A DNA stretch of 64,000 nt from contig BPIQ01000001.1 in assembly GCA_026004195.1 (NCBI GenBank), forward strand, positions 1,175,622 through 1,239,621. Reading direction: 5' to 3'. The DNA comes from Candidatus Binatia bacterium. GTDB taxonomy: Bacteria; Desulfobacterota; Binatia; HRBIN30; BPIQ01. The notes beneath the pieces are model-generated. The model had not been told where the DNA came from and did not search any database. It saw only the letters and a program-made list of their open reading frames with translations. Shown one piece after another: positions 52,063-61,922 of the stretch; position 1 is the stretch's first letter, and every line of letters starts with the position of its first letter. The position numbers were made by a program, and so were the translations under genes.

Positions 52063-52395
52063 TCAGGGCCCGAAGAAACGAACGGGTTCCCGCCCCTCGA
52101 GCATCGAGGGAGTGATCCAGTAACTGCCCCGGACCGTGATGTCCCAGAACTCCGAGACGGCTTCCGTATCGAAACCCGTGAGCACCCACGCGAGCCCCCC
52201 GACCGCTCCTCCGAGGGCGGCGTAGGCCACTTTCGTCGGAGTGTAGAAAATGCTCGTGGCCACGCTCCCCACCCAGGCGATCGGCGCGTGCCCCTCGTCG
52301 ACATCCTCGAACCCCTGCGCCCCGGCCCGGCCCGCCACCGAGAAGCCGACGGCAAGGAGCACGAGAGCCAGAGCCACCCTCGACCTCGAGCCCAT
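52063..52395 (-). CDS. Small exported protein of unknown function
   Basis: A 110-residue protein with a signal peptide (hydrophobic about 8-22, cleavage near AGA-QG) and a second hydrophobic stretch (VAYAALGGAVGGLAWVLTG). I do not recognise it; the WDITVRGSYWITPSMLEGREP end resembles small exosortase-associated or lipoprotein-linked proteins in deltaproteobacteria. It is the last gene of the block that begins with the PilB-type ATPase. Length and composition support a real gene, and the block order supports co-transcription. Confidence 0.55.
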   Translation of the reverse strand: MGSRSRVALALVLLAVGFSVAGRAGAQGFEDVDEGHAPIAWVGSVATSIFYTPTKVAYAALGGAVGGLAWVLTGFDTEAVSEFWDITVRGSYWITPSMLEGREPVRFFGP

Positions 52396-52457
52396 TCTAC
52401 CCTCCTTCCTCTCCCGCCCCTTAGCAAAACGCTACGAGCCACGAAAGGCAGCGGGGC

Positions 52458-52853
52458 TCAGAGCAGCGGCAACTCCGCCGTCCCCTTTTCCACCGCGACG
52501 GCACGGACACGGCCGACGAGGTCGAAAAGGACCACCACTCGGTCGTGTCCCTCGAAGTCCCTACGGTACCCGAACAGAAACTGGCGCGTGAAAAAGGGGT
52601 CCCGGAGCGAAAGCGACGAAACGTTTCTGCGGACATAGGAATAAACGAACACGTCCCCGTCGGTCTGGTGCAGGATCCGGTCCGGCGGGCCGAGTACCCG
52701 CAGAACGTCTTCCTTGGTGGACTCGCCTTCCCGGATTTCCGCCGGATCCCCCCGGAGGGGCGAACCCCAGTGGACCCTCCCGATCGAGCAGGCGGCCAGC
52801 GCGAGGGCGACGAGCGGTACCCAGGTGCCCGAGAAGCCGCGGCCTTTCACCAT
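52458..52853 (-). CDS. BamE/SmpA-like lipoprotein (1)
   Basis: A 131-residue lipoprotein with lipobox ALAAC (C22). The mature part starts with IREGESTKEDVLRVLGPPDRI, the BamE-like STKxxVxxxLGPP pattern, followed by a beta-sheet end (VVVLFDLVGRVRAVAVEKG). BamE folds stabilise outer-membrane complexes, but many such proteins have other roles. It overlaps the related gene upstream by seven bases. With that gene it forms a tandem pair of the same fold. Confidence 0.66.
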   Translation of the reverse strand: MVKGRGFSGTWVPLVALALAACSIGRVHWGSPLRGDPAEIREGESTKEDVLRVLGPPDRILHQTDGDVFVYSYVRRNVSSLSLRDPFFTRQFLFGYRRDFEGHDRVVVLFDLVGRVRAVAVEKGTAELPLL

Positions 52854-53272
52854 CCGAGGACTCCGAGGGTGGGCAGGAGATCGGTGTCGCGGCTGTACGC
52901 GAAGTCGACGACCACGTCTCGGTCGTCGAAAAAGACGAGCAGCGTGTCGCGTTTGAGGTCGGCACGCAGGTAGTTGAACAGGAGCAGGAAAAGCCCCGTG
53001 CCGTTCACCCGCCAGTACGTGTAACGAAAGTATCGAGCCCCGAGGACCTGCTCTTCCGGCAAGCGGTCGCCGACGAACACGAACTCACGGGCATCGATTT
53101 CTTGCGGCGGACCGAAGGCTTCGAGAATTTCCGCCTTGGTCGTCACACCTCGCTCGATCCTGCGGATTTTCGACTCGTCGAGAGGCCGGTCGCGGTAGCC
53201 CCGAACGATCGCACATCCGGACGTGACCGCGAGAACGACGAGCCCGAGCAACGACCACCCGCGACCGCTCAC
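52847..53272 (-). CDS. BamE/SmpA-like lipoprotein (2)
   Basis: A 141-residue lipoprotein with lipobox VTSGC (C20). IERGVTTKAEILEAFGPPQEI is the same TTKxxIxxxFGPP pattern as in lipoprotein (1), followed by YFRYTYWRVNGTGLFLLLFNY and a VVVDFAYS end. The two proteins are distant relatives. It overlaps the gene upstream by four bases (ATGA) and the one downstream by seven, so the three are coupled. Confidence 0.64.
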   Translation of the reverse strand: MSGRGWSLLGLVVLAVTSGCAIVRGYRDRPLDESKIRRIERGVTTKAEILEAFGPPQEIDAREFVFVGDRLPEEQVLGARYFRYTYWRVNGTGLFLLLFNYLRADLKRDTLLVFFDDRDVVVDFAYSRDTDLLPTLGVLGW

Positions 53273-53943
53273 GGGGCCTCGCTCCCCGACTGCCGTGCAC
53301 CGGTACTCGACAGCACCCGCGCGAGAAACTCCCCCACACTCATGCCGAGCCGTTCCCGTAGAATCCGGTCCGCGTCCCGGACCCCACGGCTCTCGGGCAT
53401 GAGCTCGGCCACCCGCGGAAGCTCCGCAGGCGAGAGGCGCCGGAGCGCCCCGCTGTCTCGCAGCCGCATGAGGGCGACCAGGACGTCCTCTGCGACGTCC
53501 TCCTCGAGCCAGGGGAACTCCTGCGCGGGGAGGCCCGAGGTGCCGAAGCGAACGATGGGCGCCAGCCGGGATTCTTCTCCCGGCTCGACCTCGGGCCCGG
53601 CCTCGTTCGCTCGGGGAATCATCGCACCCGCCTCCGACGGAAGTCGCCGGCTTTTTCCGGCCGGTTTTCGCGGCCTCCGTCCCGCCGCGCGGCCGACCCC
53701 GGAGCTCGCAAGAGGCGCCTCGGAGATTCCGACCCCGCCCGGTTTTTCCTCCGCGCCGGATCGAACAGAAGGTGGAAGCGGGCGAAGGGCCAGGCGAACC
53801 CGTTCGCGCGAATCGTGCCGGCCCCGACCCGGCCGCATCTCCTCGCGCAGGGCGGGGACCGAACGTTCGCCGCTACGCCAGGCGAACCACGCCGCGCCGA
53901 GGAGCACGGCTGCCGCCGCCACGAGCGCCGATCGGCTCGCCAT
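53269..53943 (-). CDS. Membrane-anchored protein of unknown function
   Basis: A 224-residue protein. One N-terminal transmembrane helix (about 5-21) is followed by a charged, disordered Arg/Pro-rich region (about 22-130). A folded helical end (RDADRILRERLGMSVGEFLARVL) follows. No family is recognised. It overlaps the lipoprotein gene downstream and sits 112 bases after the coiled-coil gene. The location, between the ATPase and two lipoproteins, suggests an envelope-spanning connector. Confidence 0.5.
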   Translation of the reverse strand: MASRSALVAAAAVLLGAAWFAWRSGERSVPALREEMRPGRGRHDSRERVRLALRPLPPSVRSGAEEKPGGVGISEAPLASSGVGRAAGRRPRKPAGKSRRLPSEAGAMIPRANEAGPEVEPGEESRLAPIVRFGTSGLPAQEFPWLEEDVAEDVLVALMRLRDSGALRRLSPAELPRVAELMPESRGVRDADRILRERLGMSVGEFLARVLSSTGARQSGSEAP

Positions 53944-54055
53944 GAGCCGCTGCTACCAGAGCCCTCGGGAGCCCGCAAGACCGAACCCTTCGGGTCGTCG
54001 AAACGAGCGCTCCCCTCCCGTATCGGCGCCACACCGGAGGACCGCGGGCGCTCGC

Positions 54056-54724
54056 CTACCGAACGAAGTCGAGGAGAACCAACAACGCGGCGAAAGAACC
54101 CATTGCCACGAGCGCCGCACAACTTCTCCGGAAGAGGACCGACCACTGGTCGGCGGCGGCCAGCGCCTCGACGCGGGAGCGCAGCTCCGACCAGCACTCG
54201 GCCGCCAGTCGGCCGTCGAGCTCTCGGTGTTTCCCCCTCCCGCCTTTTTCGTCCAGCTCCCCCACGCTGCGCTCGAGCCTGGCAAGCCCGAACTCCAGAG
54301 AATCCAGCCGGCCCTCGAAAGCTCGAAGACGCTCTTCGCTCGCCTCGACCCGTCGTGCCGTCCCTTGCAATTCCTCCGCGAGACCCCGAATCTCGGCCTC
54401 GATCGAGGATCGCAGCTGCTCGATCTTTCCGTCCGATGCCTCCTCGGGGGACGGGCTCTCGGCCATCCGGGCCTTGAGCTCTTCGACTTCCCGGGAGACC
54501 CGCCCGAGCGCCTCCCGGAACTCTTGCAGCGCGGCGCCGGACGTGGCGTCCGGGCTCCCGGAAGCTGCCGGCGCTCCACCCGAGCCGCGCTGCTCGAGAG
54601 CGGCAATGCGCTCCTCGCACTCCTGGATGGAAGCGATGATCGCGTCCCGATCCGCCGTGAAGCGGGCCAGAAGCTTTCCGAACGCCATCCGCTGGGCGTC
54701 GTAGGCGGCGAACTCCGAATCCAT
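54056..54724 (-). CDS. Tail-anchored coiled-coil protein
   Basis: A 222-residue protein that is mostly coiled coil (about 60-185, including LREFEGRLDSLEFGLARLERS-like heptads) and ends in a hydrophobic helix (about 200-221, VAMGSFAALLVLLDFV). There is no signal peptide, so a tail-anchored topology with the coil in the cytoplasm is likely. It starts 15 bases after the PilB-type ATPase stop, so it may bind that ATPase. I recognise no family. Confidence 0.55.
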   Translation of the reverse strand: MDSEFAAYDAQRMAFGKLLARFTADRDAIIASIQECEERIAALEQRGSGGAPAASGSPDATSGAALQEFREALGRVSREVEELKARMAESPSPEEASDGKIEQLRSSIEAEIRGLAEELQGTARRVEASEERLRAFEGRLDSLEFGLARLERSVGELDEKGGRGKHRELDGRLAAECWSELRSRVEALAAADQWSVLFRRSCAALVAMGSFAALLVLLDFVR

Positions 54725-54739
54725 TGCACCTCCGGCTTT

Positions 54740-57133
54740 CTAGGATCCCCTCGCTGCCGAAGAGACGGTTTCCCCGCTACCGTCTTGTCCTGGCGGCTCT
54801 CCCGACCCGAGCCCGTAGGTACGCTCGATCATCCGCCGGACCCGCGCGACGAGCTCCTCGCGGCGCACCGGCTTGACGACGTAATCGTCGGCCCCCACCC
54901 GAAACCCCTCGGTGAGGCTCGCGGAATCCTCCCGTGCCGTGAGCATGAGTACGGGGAGGAAGGCCGTTTTCACGTCCGCCCGCAAACGCCGGCAGACTTC
55001 GAAACCGTCCATCCCCGGCATGGAGAGGTCGAGGATGACGACGTCGGGACTTTCCACTTGCGCGAGCGCGAGCGCCTCTTCTCCGTCCTGAGCCGTCAGA
55101 ACCGTGAGCCCGAGCCCCGCGCGCTCGAGCGTCATGCGGACGATCCTCCTCAGGTCGGGGTCGTCGTCGACGACCAGGGCCTTGAAGCTACGGGCCCTCG
55201 TGGCGGCGGGTCGAGCGGGGGCCGGGCGCGGCATCGTCTCTTCCGTCGCCCGGGCTTTGGCGGTGCCTTTGTCGCCGCAATAGGGGCAGCTCGTCCACCC
55301 CCACTGGAGGACTTTCCCGCACGCAGGGCACGTGGACTTGAGAGCCTGGCCGCAGTGGGGACAGGCCGTGAAAGAATCCTCGACTTCCGCCTCGCAGTTC
55401 GGGCACCGTGGCGCGCCGTCGGTGACCTGGATGACGCGCAGAACTTCTTCGGCCGTGGTGAGCCCGGCTGCGAGCTTTTCGAGTGCGTCCTCGAGCAAGC
55501 CGGAAAAACCTTCGCTCCGCGCTTGCTGGCGGATCACGCTCTCGCCCGCCCCGGCCTCGATGAGCTGGACGATCGTCGGCGTGAAACTCAGGACCTCGTA
55601 GACCCCGATTCGCCCCGCGTACCCCGTCTGGCGACAGGCCGCGCAGCCCGCGCCGCGCCGGAACTCCTTCCGGTAGTCGTCGAGCCGGAGCAGCCTGCGG
55701 CTTTCGTCCGGGGGTGTGTAAGGGACGCTACACGCCGGGCAGACCCGTCGCACGAGCCGCTGCGCCACGATCAGGTTCACGGACGAGGCCACGACGTACG
55801 GCTCGACGCCGAGGTCCAGAAGACGCGTGACGGTGGCCACGGCATCGTTCGTGTGGAGCGTGCTCAGGACCAGGTGGCCCGTTTGCGCCGCTTGGAACGC
55901 GATCTGCGCCGTTTCTTCGTCGCGAATCTCGCCCACCAGGATGACGTCGGGGTCCTGTCTCAGCGTGGATCGCAGAACGCTCGCGAACGTCAGCCCTTGC
56001 TTCTCGTTGACCTCGACCTGCGTGATTCCCGGCAGCTCGTACTCGATCGGGTTCTCGATCGTGACGATGTTGACGTTCGGAGAGCGGATGTCCTGTAGCA
56101 GGGCGTAGAGCGTCGTCGTTTTGCCGCTCCCCGTGGGACCGGTGACGAGAATCATCCCCTCGGGTCGGCGGGCGGCCCGGCGGACCCTGGCCAGCGCATC
56201 CGGACTGAACCCGAGGGCTTCGAGCGAGTGGATGGCTCGACTCGGGTCCAGGACGCGCAGCACGATCTTCTCGCCGTGCTGCGTCGGAAGACTCGAGACC
56301 CGCAGGTCCACCTGGCTCTCTCCGTAGCGTACACGGATCCGGCCGTCCTGCGGGATGCGACGTTCCGTGATGTCGAGACCCGCCATGACCTTGAAGCGCG
56401 CCACCAGGGGGTTCTGGACCCATTTGGGGAACCGGAAGGTCTCTTCCAACATGCCGTCGATGCGACACCGGACCGTCACGTCGACGGGCGACGGCTCGAG
56501 GTGAATGTCGCTCGCGCGGCTTCGGATCCCGTCGACGATGATTCGGTCCGCCAGCTTCACCACGGGCGGGAGCTCGGCGTCCCGGCAGAGTTCCTGCGCC
56601 GAGTCGGGCTCGTCCCGCACTTCGGTCACCGTGAGCGACTCGGCCGCAGGAATGTTGCGCAGAAAAGCCTCGAGCGATTCCTCGAGGCGGTACGCGTGGG
56701 CCAGGGCATCCTGGATCTCCACCCGGGTTGCCACGGCCGGTTGTGCCCTTCGCCCGGTCGCGAATTCGACCGCCCGGAGCGCGTCGAGATCGAGGGGGTT
56801 GGCCGTGGCTACCTGGATGGTGCCGTCACCGAGTTTCAGCGGCACGATCTGGTACTTGGTCGCGGTGACTTCCTTCACCGCCCGGGTGACCTGCGGGTCG
56901 AGGGCTACGGAGGCGAGACGGACGCGTGGTAGCTTGAGGACGGAAGCCAGCAGGTCGGCCAGCTCCTGTTCGGAAAGAATGCCCTCACGCTCGAGTGCCT
57001 CGGGGACCGTGATCCGGTCTCGCTGGGCCACCTGCTCGATCCGAAGTGCGTCGGCCGCGGAAATCTTGCCCTCTCGCTGCAAGAACCGGAGGAGTGCTCT
57101 CTGCCCTCGGAAAGCGTCTCTTTCCATGGCCAC
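54740..57133 (-). CDS. PilB/GspE-type secretion ATPase fused to a double zinc ribbon and a response-regulator receiver
   Basis: A 797-residue fusion. The N-terminal MshEN-type part (about 10-150) is followed by the GspE/PilB ATPase with Walker A GPTGSGKT (332-339), the Asp box near 359, and Walker B ILVGEIRDEE (about 398). The GspE CxxC pairs are C465/C468 and C497/C500. A double zinc ribbon follows: C577/C580, C591/C594, C602/C605, C616/C619. The C-terminus is a CheY-like receiver (about 650-770) with the acidic pair in VVDDDPD, phospho-acceptor D702 and K754. The ATPase output is thus probably controlled by phosphorylation. A GTG start is used; an ATG at 57127 is possible. No pilin or PilC gene is near. 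Confidence 0.88.
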   Translation of the reverse strand: MAMERDAFRGQRALLRFLQREGKISAADALRIEQVAQRDRITVPEALEREGILSEQELADLLASVLKLPRVRLASVALDPQVTRAVKEVTATKYQIVPLKLGDGTIQVATANPLDLDALRAVEFATGRRAQPAVATRVEIQDALAHAYRLEESLEAFLRNIPAAESLTVTEVRDEPDSAQELCRDAELPPVVKLADRIIVDGIRSRASDIHLEPSPVDVTVRCRIDGMLEETFRFPKWVQNPLVARFKVMAGLDITERRIPQDGRIRVRYGESQVDLRVSSLPTQHGEKIVLRVLDPSRAIHSLEALGFSPDALARVRRAARRPEGMILVTGPTGSGKTTTLYALLQDIRSPNVNIVTIENPIEYELPGITQVEVNEKQGLTFASVLRSTLRQDPDVILVGEIRDEETAQIAFQAAQTGHLVLSTLHTNDAVATVTRLLDLGVEPYVVASSVNLIVAQRLVRRVCPACSVPYTPPDESRRLLRLDDYRKEFRRGAGCAACRQTGYAGRIGVYEVLSFTPTIVQLIEAGAGESVIRQQARSEGFSGLLEDALEKLAAGLTTAEEVLRVIQVTDGAPRCPNCEAEVEDSFTACPHCGQALKSTCPACGKVLQWGWTSCPYCGDKGTAKARATEETMPRPAPARPAATRARSFKALVVDDDPDLRRIVRMTLERAGLGLTVLTAQDGEEALALAQVESPDVVILDLSMPGMDGFEVCRRLRADVKTAFLPVLMLTAREDSASLTEGFRVGADDYVVKPVRREELVARVRRMIERTYGLGSGEPPGQDGSGETVSSAARGS

Positions 57134-57266
57134 CGGAACCTTGCGGGAAGCAAGGCGTGTGCCTATCGACGAAAGGCCCTTCTCGACGCACCCCGCACGT
57201 CGGCGCTCGAAAAATGTCGGATTTCCGTGCCGGACCGCCGATGTTCGTACGGGCCTCGGCGTGGTT

Positions 57267-58016
57267 TCAGACCCGGTTGATGAGGCTGGCGGCTACTCCC
57301 GCACCGAAGCCGTTGTCGATGTTCACGACCACCACACCCGCCGAACACGTGTTCAGCATGGCCAGGAGAGCCGCGAGGCCGCCGAAGCTCGCTCCGTACC
57401 CCACGCTGGTAGGGACGGCAATCACCGGCCGATCGACCAACCCCCCTACCACGCTGGGAAGGGCCCCTTCCATGCCTGCGACCACCACCAGGACCGACGC
57501 CCCGAGAATCTCGTTGCGGTGGGCGAAGAGCCGATGGATGCCCGCGACCCCTACGTCGAAAATACGCTCGACTTCGTTTCCCATCATTTCCGCCGTCACG
57601 GCGGCTTCCTCGGCCACCGGAATGTCCGAAGTCCCGGCGGTCACGACGGCGATCTTCCCTTTTCCCCTTTTCTCGGGCTTGCGACGTACCAGGGTCGCCA
57701 GCCTCACGTCCGGGCGGTAGCGTACGCCCGGCAGAGCCTTGCGCAAGGCACGCGCTTTTCCGGGGTCGAGCCGCGTCACGAGCAGGTTCGTCTCCCGACC
57801 CGCGAGGGCCTTTGCGATCGAGACGATTTGCGAAGCCGTTTTCCCCTCGCCGAAAACCACCTCCGGAAGGCCCGCCCGGAGTGCCCGGTGGTGGTCGACT
57901 TTGGCGAAACCCAGCTCCTCGAACGGCATGACGCGAAGCCGCTCGAGAGCGGTATCCACGTCGAGTTCTCCTCGGGCTACACGCCCGAGGAGCTTTCGCA
58001 ACGCTTCCCGGTCCAT
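57267..58016 (-). CDS. larB: Nickel-pincer cofactor biosynthesis protein LarB
   Basis: A 249-residue protein of the LarB family (PurE-like carboxylase), which carboxylates and hydrolyses nicotinate adenine dinucleotide for the nickel-pincer nucleotide of lactate racemase. The N-terminal part (about 1-60, [22 protein letters not shown]) and the PurE-like half ([22 protein letters not shown], then [22 protein letters not shown] and [10 protein letters not shown]) are diagnostic. LarC and LarE are not in the window. It follows thiL on the same strand. Confidence 0.92.
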   Translation of the reverse strand: MDREALRKLLGRVARGELDVDTALERLRVMPFEELGFAKVDHHRALRAGLPEVVFGEGKTASQIVSIAKALAGRETNLLVTRLDPGKARALRKALPGVRYRPDVRLATLVRRKPEKRGKGKIAVVTAGTSDIPVAEEAAVTAEMMGNEVERIFDVGVAGIHRLFAHRNEILGASVLVVVAGMEGALPSVVGGLVDRPVIAVPTSVGYGASFGGLAALLAMLNTCSAGVVVVNIDNGFGAGVAASLINRV

Positions 58017-58038
58017 CCTCCGGCCTCGAAATCCCCCC

Positions 58039-59043
58039 TCACGGCCTCCGTGCCAGGTGGTCGAATCCTCTCGGCAGCGGACGAAGACGGCCGCGGGCGT
58101 CACGAAGCTCGAACACCCCCTGCCGGTCGGTGAGAACGCCTACGGGGGTCATCGTGCACGTGGAGCGCGCCTTTCGCAGTCCGAGGGGGACATGACTCTG
58201 TTCGGCCGGTACCGTGAAAAGAAGCTCGTAGTCCTCGCCCCCGGAAATCGCAAGCTCTTTCCCGAGACCGACCACTTTCCGGTACGCAGGCGAGGTCGGA
58301 AGCGCGTCCTCGTCGACGACGGCACCACAACCCGAGACGACGCAGAGCCGCCGCAGGTCTTCGCCCAGGCCGTCGCTCAGGTCGATCATGGCCGTAGGGA
58401 GGTTGCGTCGAGCCAGAACCCGCGCTTCCCGGAGGCGGGGAGCGGGAAGCAAGAAGCGACGCACGAGAAAACGTTCCTCCCGAGAACGCACTGCCTTTCC
58501 CGCGGCGAGGAGAGAAAGCCCGGCCGCTGCGTCCCCCAACGTGCCCGTGACGAAAATCCGGTCCCCTGGACGGGCACCGCTGCGGCTCAGGACGGGCCCC
58601 TGAAGTCGCCCGACGGCCGTTCCCGAAAGGAAAAGGACGGGGGAGCGAGACACGTTTCCTCCGACCACGGCCGCCCCGAAAGAACGGCAGGCACGAACGA
58701 CGCCGTCCTGAATTTGCTCGACCAACCGGGGAGAAATCCTTTCCGGCACGCCCAGGTCGAGAAGGAAAAACCGGAAGTCCGCCCCCATCGACGCGAGATC
58801 GCTCGCGTTGACACGGACGACTTTCTCTCCCAGCAAGCGCGGAGGCTGCCACCCCAGCTCGAAGTGCACTCCTTCGACCAGGCAGTCGCCGGTCATCGCG
58901 AACCGGCCCTCCAAAGCCAGGACCGCCGCGTCGTCTCCCGGGCCGAGCTTCAACTCCGGGCGGGTGGCCCGCCGGGCTTTTTTCGCGAGGGACCGGACGA
59001 GGGTCGTTTCTTCGGTCGGCGTCGAAGTTTTGACGTGCGGCAT
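58039..59043 (-). CDS. thiL: Thiamine-monophosphate kinase
   Basis: ThiL phosphorylates thiamine monophosphate to thiamine diphosphate; 334 residues. It has the [17 protein letters not shown] site, [31 protein letters not shown], and [24 protein letters not shown] and [12 protein letters not shown] are typical. The product is the cofactor of the KorB subunit in this window. It starts at ATG 59043 and is divergent from the suf operon. Confidence 0.94.
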   Translation of the reverse strand: MPHVKTSTPTEETTLVRSLAKKARRATRPELKLGPGDDAAVLALEGRFAMTGDCLVEGVHFELGWQPPRLLGEKVVRVNASDLASMGADFRFFLLDLGVPERISPRLVEQIQDGVVRACRSFGAAVVGGNVSRSPVLFLSGTAVGRLQGPVLSRSGARPGDRIFVTGTLGDAAAGLSLLAAGKAVRSREERFLVRRFLLPAPRLREARVLARRNLPTAMIDLSDGLGEDLRRLCVVSGCGAVVDEDALPTSPAYRKVVGLGKELAISGGEDYELLFTVPAEQSHVPLGLRKARSTCTMTPVGVLTDRQGVFELRDARGRLRPLPRGFDHLARRP

Positions 59044-59165
59044 GACGTATCACCGCTTTATGGCACAAGACGGATCTTCGAGCCGCAAGGCATGTTGCGC
59101 ATCGCTGGCTTTCTGTTACAAGGAAAGAGGACCAACTCGGTCCGATTTCCCGCGGCAGGTATCGG

Positions 59166-59633
59166 ATGATTCGAATCGCCAGAATGACGGATTACGGCAT
59201 CGTCATCATGAGGCACTTGGCTTCCGAGCCGAGACAGCCGAAAAACGCTTCCGCCGTCGCTCGAGCCGCCAGGTTGCCGCGAGCGACGGTGAGCAAGCTC
59301 CTGCGAATGCTCGCCAGGGAAGGTCTTTTGGTTTCGTTCCGGGGGGCCGGCGGCGGGTACGAGCTCGCCCGTTCCCCGAACGAAATTTCCGTAGCCGAAA
59401 TCATCCAGGCACTCGAGGGTCCCATTGCTCTGACCAACTGTTCGAGCAGGCCCAGCGACTGCGCCCACGAGCCCGTGTGTCCCGTTCGGGGACACTGGCA
59501 GCAAATCAACGCCGCCATCCGGACGGCTTTGGAGACGGTCACGCTCGCGAACCTCGTGAACCCCGCCCATGCGCTTCCCCTCGGGAGCGGGGCAGGTCGG
59601 GGAGCCGAGCCTCGAGTCGAAAGCGGTGCCTGA
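59166..59633 (+). CDS. Rrf2-family suf operon regulator
   Basis: A 155-residue Rrf2-family protein. The winged-helix (ARLPRATVSKLLRMLAREGLL) is followed by the cluster-binding Cys triad C92, C99, C105, in CSSRPSDCAHEPVC. It fits the SUF-regulating subgroup TIGR02944. It is the first gene of the suf operon, and by family precedent likely senses Fe-S status and represses or activates it. A weak promoter (TTGCGC/TACAAG, 16-base spacer) lies upstream at 59095-59122. sufB follows after 24 bases. Confidence 0.9.
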   Translation: MIRIARMTDYGIVIMRHLASEPRQPKNASAVARAARLPRATVSKLLRMLAREGLLVSFRGAGGGYELARSPNEISVAEIIQALEGPIALTNCSSRPSDCAHEPVCPVRGHWQQINAAIRTALETVTLANLVNPAHALPLGSGAGRGAEPRVESGA

Positions 59634-59657
59634 ATCCACCCCAAGGAGAAATCGACC

Positions 59658-61097
<1,440 letters not shown>

Positions 61098-61140
61098 CCT
61101 CTCGGCCCTGCGCCGTCGCCCCGGAGGAGGAACCCGAGTC

Positions 61141-61911
61141 ATGAGCCGTCCTCTACTCGAAATTCGCGATCTCCATGCCCGCGTGGGCGACGCGGAAATT
61201 TTGCGCGGCGTCGACCTCGTCGTGCAGCCGGGCGAGGTCCACGCGATCATGGGGCCCAACGGGTCCGGAAAGAGTACTCTGGCCCACGTCCTCGCGGGCC
61301 GGCCGGGCTACGAAGTCACCCGGGGGACCGTCCTCTACCAGGGAAAAGATCTTCTCGCCATGAGCCCCGAGGAGCGCGCCCGCGAGGGGGTCTTTCTCGC
61401 CTTCCAGTACCCGGTGGAGATCCCCGGGGTGAGCTCGAGTTACTTTCTCAGGACGGCACTCAACGCGATCCGGAAACATCGCGGGCTCGAGCCCCTGGAT
61501 GCGATGGATTTCCTCTCGCTGCTCAGGGAGAAGGCCGCGGCAGTGGGTATGGACGAGCGGCTGCTGAACCGCGCCGTGAACGACGGTTTTTCGGGGGGCG
61601 AGAAAAAACGGCACGAAATTCTCCAGATGTCGATCCTCGAGCCACGGCTCGCCATCCTCGACGAGACCGACTCGGGACTCGACATCGACGCGCTCAAGGT
61701 GGTGGCTCGCGGCGTCAACGCACTCCGCACGGAAAACCACGCCGTCCTGGTCATCACGCACTACGAGCGACTGCTCCAGTACCTCGTGCCCGACTTCGTC
61801 CACGTTCTGCTCGGAGGGCGCATCGTGAAGTCGGGCGACGCGTCGCTCGCGAGAGAGCTCGAGACGACAGGCTACGCAGCCCTCGAGCCTCCACGGGCTT
61901 CGGCTTGCTGA
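61141..61911 (+). CDS. sufC: Fe-S cluster assembly ATPase SufC
   Basis: A 256-residue ABC-type ATPase of the SufBCD complex. Walker A is GPNGSGKST (about 38), the Q-loop Gln lies in [14 protein letters not shown], the signature is [11 protein letters not shown] and Walker B is [12 protein letters not shown]. The D-loop and H-loop (ITHYERLL) are normal. It has a GGAGGAGG site. The sufD ATG is 12 bases downstream. Confidence 0.96.
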   Translation: MSRPLLEIRDLHARVGDAEILRGVDLVVQPGEVHAIMGPNGSGKSTLAHVLAGRPGYEVTRGTVLYQGKDLLAMSPEERAREGVFLAFQYPVEIPGVSSSYFLRTALNAIRKHRGLEPLDAMDFLSLLREKAAAVGMDERLLNRAVNDGFSGGEKKRHEILQMSILEPRLAILDETDSGLDIDALKVVARGVNALRTENHAVLVITHYERLLQYLVPDFVHVLLGGRIVKSGDASLARELETTGYAALEPPRASAC

Positions 61912-61922
61912 GAGGGAAAAGG

